Positions 56,210 to 64,000 of a stretch of DNA of 64,000 bases are shown in pieces (position 1 is the first letter of the stretch; each line of letters begins with the position of its first letter). Origin of the DNA: Dryococelus australis (lineage: Eukaryota; Arthropoda; Insecta; Phasmatodea; Phasmatidae); the NCBI GenBank assembly GCA_029891345.1, contig CM056995.1, positions 218,764,275 to 218,828,274 of the forward strand, in the 5' to 3' direction. The notes below the pieces were generated by a model. The model saw only the letters and a list, made by a program, of their open reading frames with translations. It was not told the DNA's origin and did no database searches. The position numbers and the translations under genes were made by a program.

Positions 56210-57822
56210 ATGGTGTTTACATTATCACACAAACAAAATTTCCATGCATTTACCATCGGTCGGTCGAATTGCAGTGCCATGGAACAATTAAAAAACTATT
56301 CCGATGATTTGTGCTGGTTTGTTATACCCAACTTGAAAATGCACTCGAAGGAATCCATTCCCAAGTTTAAAAACATTCTGGAAACTGACAAAATGGCCAA
56401 ATTAGTCTTCCTATTCAAGATGATTGGGAATAACCAGTACATTTGGAAATAAAATTTACATTCCATTCTGGATTCGTTTGATTCCCTGATTGCATCGTTT
56501 CCAGAATCCCCTGGAAAATGGTCCCGCGATTTAATAGATCAGATAAAGAAGTGGCAGTACAGTTAAATTTATGCCAACTGGAAGAAAATATATACATTTT
56601 TACTCTTGTTAGAATCGTGCAAATTCGGTGAGTCATGCATGGTTGACGAATATGCTATTTATGTCTTGGACGAGCAAATTTTTCGCTGCATCAAGCAAAC
56701 ATATGTTTAGATTAGAAAGTTTTTCGACATTCCATTTTGTAATGGGTTGATAAAGACAATGTTGCAAGGTAGCAGGAGCAATTGCGCCTGAATTTACTGT
56801 CACCACGAATAAAATGTTTGCGCAGTCAAATCATTTTACAAGCCAATCTACAACGAAACGAGATCATCGTTCCTCACACGTGGATGACATTGTTAGGGAT
56901 TGACCTAAACGTCTCTCGAATCGTCCTCTTTGACCTGACCAACGTTGTGGATGGACAAATGTAGGAATTCATCAATCTGGGGTGGAATACTGTCATTTTA
57001 CTCAAACAAGATCAAGTGATGCATTCCGCCTCGATCGTCGTCATCGATCGAGTGGCTTTTGCGACAACAGATTTACTGTTTATCTCACCGTTGATCCTGA
57101 AGAATCAGAATGCCGACATCGACGGAGATACGGAATTATTGTACGTGGTTTCGGATGCGGTCGCCGTCAAGGAAGCTATAATCAACATGTTTCCCAATTA
57201 CAGTATTTACATTCCTTTTAATAAACTGAGGTTGAAATTTACCGAAGCTCATATTCTGTACATGCATAAACGAAGCTTACCCAAAACACACGAGTTTCAC
57301 CAATTATACAAATTGTTTCGCAACATTTACACACTGAAATGGTTCGATGACGACACGAATTACGAAGCCTTAGACAAACTGATTGTCGATGTGCCCCACG
57401 TTTAAAACTTGGTCGAATCAAGGGCTGATATTTTGGAAAATTTTTGTCTCTTTGGTTAAATAAAATACGGTTCGAGCGGCGTCAAAAGAAACATTCATCA
57501 CTACCTGGGACCCGTGGATAAATAGGTTTCGCTCGATAGTACGCTCGAATTTAAAGACACAATCAATTCCTCGAAACTTTCCTTGAACGAAATCGTGGCC
57601 GAAATCGATAAGGAAATGTACCAAATGGGTATAGATGCGCACATGGTTCCCCAACTCCATCATAATTCGTTTATCTCGGTCATCGAATGGAATGGTTTCA
57701 CTTTGAGAGATGATGGTTTGTATTTAAAGGAAAAACGAATTTTAAATAAATCAAAGACTTTGATATTTCCCAGGCAACGATTCATAAAATCATTCATGGA
57801 ATACTTTGTGAATACATTTTGA
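56210..57822 (+). pseudogene. lef-9: LEF-9-like RNA polymerase large subunit (beta-prime type), broken
   Basis: LEF-9 is the beta-prime-like catalytic subunit of the virus-encoded RNA polymerase that transcribes late genes in baculoviruses and relatives. The decisive motif is QNADIDGDTELLYVVSD (NADIDGD at 57109-57129), the metal-binding NADFDGD loop of all such polymerases. It is followed by AVKEAIINMFP, equivalent to the helix after the active site. Before it stand LIKTMLQGSRSN, then LLSPRIKCLRSQIILQANL and NEIIVPHTWMTLLGID, matching the switch and double-psi-barrel region. About 537 codons match the family size (~490-520). The start is ATG 56210 (MVFTLSHKQNFHAFTIGRSN). Damage: stops near 56450, 56563, 56707, 56962, 57403, 57458 and 57523 and one frameshift near 56788. 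From 56790 to TGA 57822 a single frame is kept. Confidence 0.78.
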
Positions 57823-57924
57823 ATTGTTTTCATATATATAAGGATACTTACCGAATAAAGGTGGGCGGAATAGTGAGAGAAGGGAAAATAATTATGGTTA
57901 ATTTCGAGTATGCTTTCCACGAAC

Positions 57925-58956
57925 ATGAGCAATGGCCCTCCAATGTCGTACTATCTGCGTTTATGGGATTACGAATGGCGTGTTTCAAAGAGACGGGTAT
58001 CCCAAGTATAATTTGTTTGAATCGCGGTTGGCAATGTACGAGTTTTGGCCCAAGGCGATTAAACAACGACCGAATCAACTTAGCCAAGCTGGTTTCTTTT
58101 ACACGGGGGACAACGATTCAGTTATTTGCTTTTATTGCAGCTGCAAATATTATCACTGGAAAGAAGAAGATGGTCCTTGGATAGAACATGTTTATAATTA
58201 CTCGATGGTTGAATGTCTGTATGTTAACTTGATAAAGGATAACATATATCCTATTATGACTGCAAATTTCGAGGATGGTAAAAATGTTTGTAAAATCGAC
58301 ATCACAGACGATGTCGATGTTGTTGCCATACCTCAACTTTTGCAAAACAACAAATAAAAACATGCCTATCCTGAATACAATACATGTGAAGCACGAATAA
58401 AAATGTTTAAAATAAAAAAGTGGCCTCCATCTCTAGTTTAAGACCCAAGATGGCTAAGTAATACGGGGTTCTTTTACACTGGTTTCGGTGATCGAGTGAC
58501 TTATTTCACTGCGGTCAAAATATTATACGTTGGGAAGATGAAGACGATCCTTAGATAAAACGTGGTTTTTAGTATTCCGAATGTAAATTTTTCCTTTTGG
58601 CAAAAGGAAACAGTTTCATCGACAAAATTCGAGTGGAAAGAATACAATGGCTTCAGCAAAAATAAAATGAGGATATGGCAAATTCTGCAAACAACGATTT
58701 GGAGAAATGTGTGGGCGGCAGCGATAATTCCACAAACAACGATTTGGAGAAACGTGTGGGCGGCAGCAGTGGCGATAATGAAGATGAACAACAAAATTCA
58801 TTTTTATTCAAGATTTGTTACCAAAGAGAATGGAAGGTTTTTTTTTGGCCTTGTGGTCATTCGATTTCATGTATTGAATGTCTACTTACACATTCCAAAT
58901 GTGCAATATGTCGTAAAAAAAATCATTGTTGTAAGCAAAATATATATATTGATTAG
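57925..58956 (+). pseudogene. iap: Inhibitor of apoptosis protein with two BIR repeats and a RING, broken
   Basis: Viral IAPs block host caspase-dependent death. The first BIR lies at about 57990-58250: ESRLAMYEFWPKAIK, then LSQAGFFYTGDNDSVICFYC (zinc Cys at 58128-58130 and 58137-58139), then WKEEDGPWIEHVYNY and EC. A second BIR at about 58385-58600 reads NTGFFYTGFGDRVTYFHCGQ and WEDEDDP. It has lost its first zinc Cys (Tyr), has a stop where Trp is expected, and Arg at the His. The RING at about 58805-58935 reads FKICYQREWKVFFWPCGHSI and CIECLLTHSKCAICRKK; its first Cys is Phe. Frameshifts separate the N-terminus (ATG 57925), BIR1, BIR2 and RING. Its 3' end overlaps the end of the kinase-like gene on the other strand. 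Confidence 0.85.
58688..58777. repeat. 45-bp duplication in the IAP linker
   Basis: CAAACAACGATTTGGAGAAA begins two head-to-tail copies (58688 and 58733) that encode NNDLEK(C/R)VGGS twice. The repeat is in frame and lies between BIR2 and RING. Confidence 0.9.
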
Positions 58957-59461
58957 TAATGTAATTATCCAAATTGAACCCATTGGTGATTTCAAATGTG
59001 TTTCTTCTCTTAATCAATTCCTTCCTATATGGAATGTCTGCAGCGCGACACCATTTCATTTCGACTTAGCAACCCAAAATGGAAAATTTATGCAGGAACC
59101 TTTTGTGTATGTGAGGTTGTAAGACGGGCAACACATTTTGTTTAAACGTACGCAGGTCGGTATGTTAGCCATTGTAATCGAATAACAACCCATACACAAA
59201 CTGCGAGTATGGAGAGCGGTCTAGAAACACGTTACTTCTCTTCAGCATTTGTACGTAGCACATCAGTTCGTTTTCCAAGTCGATGGTATGCATCAATTGG
59301 AGTAGGTTATTCTCGATCTTGTTCTTGTAAGGGAGATATTTCACCAGAAAGTGGAGAAAATCAAACGATCGAGCAGACACTGTAGTCTTCCCCACACCCA
59401 AAGTGCCTTCGAGAAAAACAATTTGTATTTGTCAGGCAAAAACTCGCAAAGTGATAAACAT
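58886..59461 (-). pseudogene. P-loop kinase-like protein (deoxynucleoside/thymidine kinase type), three stops
   Basis: ATG 59461 (MFITLRVFA) leads into one frame kept to TAA 58886 (192 codons with its final stop) with three in-frame stops (after RVFA, DYNG and SILGC). The P-loop IVFLEGTLGVGKTTV (59407-59381) and the later FLDRSPYSQFVYGLLF segment (DRSxxS) are the two landmarks of the deoxynucleoside/thymidine kinase family, as is RKELIKRRNTFEI near the end. The length also suits. Nudiviruses carry several thymidine-kinase-like genes. It converges on and overlaps the IAP gene by ~70 bp. Confidence 0.6.
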
Positions 59462-59629
59462 CAAACTACTGCAAGTCAAACTAAAGACCGTCGTGATGAT
59501 TGTTCATTTCCAAATATGAACTGGTTATAAAGTTGTAAAATAAATAATTCCAAACAACCGACGCATAATCCAATCTAATAGATTGGAGAAAGTAAATGTC
59601 TTCGCCAAACAATCAATATTAGGGTTTGA

Positions 59630-59872
59630 ATGACCGAACCCAAATTGCTTGTCAGTCCTGCTATGATGACGAAAATATTGTTGAGGTATTCTTCACGTAA
59701 AAATCAATTGCTAATTACCATCAATACCGAAGTTATCAGTCACATGATATACAATGCGGTGAAACAGTTTTCGAGAACATCTTCTCTTTCCGACATGGTT
59801 GACGATGATCTTCTGATAAGTTGGAGGAGATTTGTTCAGATATATATATATATACACTCACACGTTTTTTAA
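59630..59872 (+). CDS. Hypothetical small viral protein, 80 aa
   Basis: ATG 59630 (MTEPKLLVSPAMMTKILLRY) is open to TAA 59872. The last ten codons run into an AT microsatellite (Ile-Tyr repeats), so the natural C-terminus is probably lost or altered. It is helical, with no motif. It could be the remaining part of a longer gene. Confidence 0.3.
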   Translation: MTEPKLLVSPAMMTKILLRYSSRKNQLLITINTEVISHMIYNAVKQFSRTSSLSDMVDDDLLISWRRFVQIYIYIHSHVF

Positions 59873-59920
59873 AAAAAAAAGCGAAAAACAAAAGGAACCT
59901 CTACAAAAAAAAAACAAAGT

Positions 59921-59965
59921 TATATAGTAAGGGATTTCATTTTTTTTTCTCAGTCTCAAATCAGT
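59921..59965 (+). promoter_or_regulatory. Core promoter: TATATAGT plus TCAGT initiators
   Basis: TATATAGT at 59921 is followed by TCAGT at 59950-59954, with the initiator A 31 bp from the TATA start; another TCAGT is at 59961. The next coding start is ATG 59984. Confidence 0.65.
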
Positions 59966-59983
59966 GTTCTGTGAGTGAAGAGC

Positions 59984-61645
59984 ATGCAATGTAGGCGAAT
60001 TAATTTCGCAGGAAAGAACATATTAATGTTCAGAGTTCCTCAAGGTCGCTGCCTGAAAGGACAATTAAATTTGAAGATAAACAGTCTGCTAAACAAGTGT
60101 GAGCTGGAACCATACATTTGATTAAAATTAATTGGTGATCAAGTTCCGATCTGTGATATTCTGATTTATTCCACCAAGCTTTTCTTTGTTCACAATTATC
60201 GAAAAGGATATGAGTGAAATGTAAATTTTGAAATGGCATATTTACTGGCAAAGGAAAGGTTTGTTCATTACCCGACAAGGGAATTTGAGATCACCATCTC
60301 CCTAAAGTGTTAATGTCCAAGGGATTAGATCCGATCATCACGGAACAATTTCTCATGCTGTTGACGATCGTGTATGAAAATCAATGCGATGGCGGAAACT
60401 TGAAAGAGAAAATACGGCAGAGTTTGCAGGTGAAACAGGTCGACGAGGGGACGATCCGATCGTGCGAAGCTACGATTGAAGGATACGTTCAATTTTTGAC
60501 GCATCCACTGCCTACACCGCGAGATTTGGACGAAATCACAGACAAGTTTGCAAACATGGATGAAAACTGGGTTCGGATGATCAACCAGTATTGATTACTG
60601 TCCGACATTGACCCGAGTTCGTTTCTAAACATCATCGTCGCCAATTACTTGGAGCCGAGGCAACAGGGAGTTCTCATTAAACATTCAATCATGATAATTT
60701 CTGAAAATACTAACGGCGTTGAACTGTTTGATGTTACTACCGACGATTTAGTTTTCACATGCAATGCAATTTACATAAACGCAACTGCTTCGTACATGTG
60801 TTTCAAGTACTGATTGTGTATATGCCACAATGTGTTCCACAAATTTATCCATCGGCAATATATCATGGCCTACGAGTTGGACTCGAAACGTCCTTCAAGT
60901 TCGGTGTCGACGGTGATTTATGTACACCACGACTGCAATTATGCATTACTCGAAAATATGTTTGAGACACAAAAAAAAGATGAGGCCAACGAGATATCCG
61001 TCGATGAATCGGAAAAGACGACGACTGTAAAGAGGTTGAGATCGCGCCATGTAACATATAATTATAAACACTGCAGTGTTAAGGATGTGTATGCTGTCAT
61101 TTCGGAAAATACATCATTGGACTTTTTTTCGAGATATTCAACCAATCTTTTTTCTACCTTCATTTTTACCTACAGAATTTTCTTGAGTCGAGATTGTACA
61201 AGATCCTACACAAATGGTTGGAAATCCCATCCATGTGGCCCGACCCAAAATCGGTCTGGGCCACACGACCACAGGCTCAGCTGATATACACAAGCAACAC
61301 AAAACTCTTGTATTCGCACGAAGATTTGTACTTGTACAATCACCTAGCTTTACTCTTTGTGCAAAATTACAACAAGATTATTCGCCTTCCAGAAGATTTA
61401 CACGAAGAGACTTTTTGTGTCGTCACCTTTATCGGCTTGTTGAAAACATACATATCTTATGAAATTACAAAAAAAAAAAATTTTGATTTATTTATCATAT
61501 CTTCGAAAATCTCTGGGCCTCTGGTGAACGTCATCAGCGAAAGTGGAATTAAATCCATGGCAGATGCAAGTATAACCAATCAAGAGTTTCAGACGACAAA
61601 CACATCGGGTTTGGCTACAATATTAAACACGCCCAATTTCAGCTA
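59984..61645 (+). pseudogene. Large hypothetical viral protein (~550 codons), broken
   Basis: From ATG 59984 (MQCRRINFAGKNILMFRVPQ) the reading moves through several frames: ..SKGLDPIITEQFLMLLTIVY.. (60307-60594 intact), ..FLNIIVANYLEPRQQGVLIK.., ..AYELDSKRPSSSVSTVIYVH.. (60814-61190), and ..LESRLYKILHKWLEIPSMW.. to TAA 61646. At least four frameshifts and three stops occur. It is mostly helical with no recognised motif. Size and a strong promoter suggest an important structural or transcription protein. Confidence 0.5.
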
Positions 61646-61734
61646 AATCCAAGCCGAACATTGTGCCGTGGAAATTAAGTAATGAATATGTGTATGTAAG
61701 AACATTAAAAAAAATATTATTAAAAAACTACCTT

Positions 61735-62408
61735 GTATTTTATTTCTATGCTCGGTAACCAACAGTGCTCTTTCATCACCTATACTATCCAAATCCAATA
61801 ATACAAAACTTTATGATCTTTCGAGTTTAAATCAGAAAAATTTAACACTTTTTAATACACTGATAGAGGGAAATGTGGAAAGTGACTATAATGGTGATTT
61901 ATTGGGGCGAGATGTGGATACAAACTCGTACAATTCTGTTGAACGAGAAAATGTTTCAAATTCTAGTGTAAAACCAAGTGTCGGTGATACAACTGAAGAT
62001 GTAACTGATGGAGGTATCAGTATTGTTACTCGAAACGAGACTAGGGGTAATGGAATTATCGGTAATATTGAAGAGGTTATAAGGAAAACAACTACACTGA
62101 CAATAAAAGAAACAGTTTCTGATGCAAATTATGTTTCCTCGTGGTTTATCGACAGTTTTGGTCCTGACATGTTGTCGAAAATGGAAGAATATAAAAAGAT
62201 GACCGAAAAAATTGTAGAAATTTTTCAAGAGGTGAATAGTGATGCTACAAATAAAACAACTCTCTATTTTGATCGCATAAAAAATGAAGCAATTGTTCAA
62301 AGTGTGTGTTTGGTTCTTTGGGGCACAAGTCTAGGTATGTGCATGGCACTCTTAAAATGTGCATTTAAAAAATGTGCTCGAAGGAGAAGAATGTCTTCAT
62401 TTGGTTAA
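61735..62408 (+). CDS. Type I membrane glycoprotein-like viral protein
   Basis: A frame open from about 61690 to TAA 62408 encodes a hydrophobic leader (KKLPCILFLCSVTNSALSS). An ectodomain with several N-glycosylation sequons follows (NNT, NLT, NVS, NSS, NET, NKT), then a C-terminal transmembrane helix (VCLVLWGTSLGMCMALL) and a short basic tail (CARRRRMSSFG). This layout is that of a virion envelope protein. The frame is intact, but no ATG is found before the leader, so the start codon has been lost or lies in another frame. No relation to a known fusion protein can be shown. Confidence 0.55.
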
Positions 62409-62409
62409 C

Positions 62410-62679
62410 AATCACACTTGTAGATAGTGTACTTAAAAAAACACAAATAGGTCTATATATTATTTAAAAAAAACTTATTTGCATATAAATTACAAAAAAA
62501 ATACACACACATAAATAAATTACAAAAGTTTTTTTTTTTTCACATCTGTTGTTCTATATCTTTTAGATTTATACACAATGCAGTGAGCTCAAACTTAAAA
62601 TACTGCACATTACTGCTGTGTAGATGACGAAAAATAGCAAATACTGTTGGGATTTCATCCTGGCATTTACATAGCTTTT
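62410..62679. other. AT-rich intergenic gap
   Basis: Only AT-rich sequence between two convergent genes. Confidence 0.4.
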
Positions 62680-63363
62680 CTAAACTGGCAGGATCCATGA
62701 TTCAAAAATTACAATTTTGTTCTGGGGTAGCAGGAAGGGAGATCTTTGTTTTAGTTCAATCATCTGGTCGACACGTTCCATGTTTTCTTCTTCCACAGTG
62801 GAAAAAGTGTATTGTATCACCTTATCTGAGATCAAGTACCACGAATTGAAACTTCCCCTACTACTATATTCGCGAACAATCTTTTTCAGTAAATTGCCAT
62901 CTATCATGAAAAATACATATTTCCTTAACAGTTCGTTTCCAACAAACGGAATTTGAGAGCTTATATTTATCTCGTCGTCATTGTTCAAATTGAAGAGGTT
63001 ATTATTTGAACCAAGTAGGTTAAATATCTGAAGGTATTTTGCCAACAGTTGGATAAAGTTGGTAATTTCATCATTTTTGGAGCGATAGTTACGCGCGTTC
63101 ACCTTTATTTGATTGTTGCAATAAAACTTGAAGTAGTTGCCATCAATTTCACCCAACATTGAAACAAACTTTACTTCGGAATTATCTATGACAATGCATG
63201 GTAGACATGTTTTGTTCTCGACCCGTTGATATTTCACAGCTGGTTTCCCCTCTGGTTGCTGGTTGATTGGTGCTTGACTAAATGATTCACTGTCTTGAGC
63301 TTCTTCGTCATCGTCACAACATTCGTAATTTTTTCACTTGACTGAGTTGCGATCTTCCGCCAT
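62680..63363 (-). pseudogene. Hypothetical viral protein, single stop
   Basis: ATG 63363 (MAEDRNSVK) opens one frame of 227 codons to TAA 62680, broken once by TGA at 63334-63336. The N-terminus is acidic (CCDDDEEAQDSESFSQAP); the rest is globular and mixed alpha/beta (VKFVSMLGEIDGNYFKFYCN). Upstream, the frame stays open and Gln/Pro-rich (TTEQQQQQPEPQPCQL), so the true start may be further up; a TATAAAAG box lies at 63519-63512. No family is recognised. Confidence 0.55.
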
Positions 63364-63511
63364 GAGATTAGTGAAAGTATTAGCGCTATTGTCGAGTTGA
63401 CATGGCTGTGGTTCGGGCTGCTGCTGTTGTTGTTCAGTAGTTTTACTAGGGGGTATCCATCTTGCCGAGTTTCTTCTGAGCGACTGGTAAAGTAACAACA
63501 ATTAACTTCCT

Positions 63512-63519
63512 CTTTTATA
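63512..63519 (-). promoter_or_regulatory. TATAAAAG box, minus strand
   Basis: TATAAAAG reads leftwards from 63519 with CCAGT 34 bp and TCAGA 42 bp downstream, ahead of the gene ending at 62680. Confidence 0.45.
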
Positions 63520-63639
63520 GCTGCAATTTCTAAAAAAAAAAGATTTTTTTAACTTAATTAATTAATTAAATTATTTCAATAATTTTCTATTTTTATTTTT
63601 TATGCATTCATTTTAATATTTTTTGTTCTCTTTTTTACT

Positions 63640-64000
63640 TTTGTTTCAATATTTTTTCTAAAGCCAACGGACTATAGTTATTAGTCGCAAGTAAAATTGA
63701 ACATTCACATGAATTTTTTGCAGAGTCCTTAATTGTGTCGAAAGAGCAAGGTATTTTAAATTACTTGTACAAAGAATTATCAGTATTTGGGTTTATATAC
63801 GTGTGTGCTATACTGAATGCAAATTGGGCTCCTTGTATGGTCGGGTCACTTCCAGCCCATTTCGAAACACATTTCGTACATGGAAGTTTGGGGTCGGAAT
63901 TCAAGTATAAAATTTGCGGGCCACATTCACAATTACCGGTGGAGTAATCGGGCATCACGTTTTCTGGTGCATTGAATATCATCGTAACATATTTATTTGG
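63640..64000 (-). pseudogene. Cys-rich PIF-like protein, C-terminal part, cut by the window edge
   Basis: One minus frame enters from the right edge and is open past Met 63982 (MIFNAPENVMPDYS). It shows NCECGPQILYLNSDPKLPCT, KCVSKWAG, a stop after DNSLYK (63761-63763), then FKIPCSFDTIKDSAKNSCEC and ends near 63640. The spacing C-x-C ... C-x2-C ... C ... C-x-C with no other domain resembles per os infectivity factors or other disulfide-rich envelope proteins. The N-terminal part lies outside. The assignment to a specific PIF is not possible. Confidence 0.4.

Noticed and set aside
61156..61284. Continuation of the 60814 frame into a Thr/Ser/His-rich end (..NRSGPHDHRLS)
   Set aside because: The natural reading moves to the frame LESRLYKILHKWLEIPSMW at this point; the tail is an out-of-frame extension.

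Overview
This AT-rich, microsatellite-rich window looks like an arthropod chromosome carrying a decayed, integrated large double-stranded DNA virus. The left ~20 kb is ordinary eukaryotic DNA: the last exon of a double-stranded-RNA-binding protein gene with its poly(A) signal (10.96-11.38 kb), long intron-like or intergenic DNA, dispersed and tandem repeats, homopolymers, and a dead Merlin-type (ISXO2-like) DNA transposon (17.8-18.9 kb). I see no prokaryotic operons, tRNA, rRNA or CRISPR.

From about 20.4 kb to the right edge the texture changes. Short, tightly packed, intron-poor genes lie on both strands, almost all damaged by in-frame stops or frameshifts. Recognisable members are a family B DNA polymerase (28.6-31.5 kb), an SF3-type helicase (36.2-39.2 kb), a P33-like sulfhydryl oxidase (41.4-42.4 kb), a BRO-N protein (45.3-46.1 kb), a matrixin-like metalloprotease (46.3-46.8 kb), a LEF-9-like RNA polymerase large subunit with the NADIDGD catalytic motif (56.2-57.8 kb), an IAP with two BIR repeats and a RING (57.9-59.0 kb), and a P-loop nucleoside-kinase-like protein (58.9-59.5 kb). 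Cys-rich PIF-like fragments lie at 46.9-47.5 and 63.6-64.0 kb. A family B polymerase, a LEF-9-like subunit and P33 together fit the Naldaviricetes (baculovirus, nudivirus, hytrosavirus, filamentovirus, nimavirus). BRO and IAP fit viruses of insects and related arthropods. I cannot place it in a named family; a divergent nudivirus-like or unnamed lineage is the working view.

Layout of the viral part: 20.5-25.6 kb holds unknown genes, two palindromes and a 24-bp repeat gene; 26-33.9 kb holds a small coiled-coil gene, a long minus-strand gene head to head with the polymerase, a 13-residue-repeat ORF, a MADF-domain gene and two unknown genes; 34-36 kb is gene-free; 36.2-42.4 kb holds the helicase, a membrane protein and P33; 42.5-44.1 kb holds two tandem paralogues, with a third family member at 49.0-49.7 kb; 44.6-52.4 kb holds BRO, protease, PIF-like and unknown genes; 53.5-54.4 and 55.66-55.81 kb hold inverted-repeat clusters that resemble viral origin/enhancer regions; 56-64 kb holds LEF-9, IAP, kinase and several unknown or membrane proteins.

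Several viral genes keep a TATA box about 30 bp before an arthropod-type TCAGT initiator. The decay (nonsense changes, homopolymer and short-repeat slippage, AT microsatellite growth) indicates an old integration, not an active virus. The left junction lies near 20.4 kb; the right end is beyond the window.
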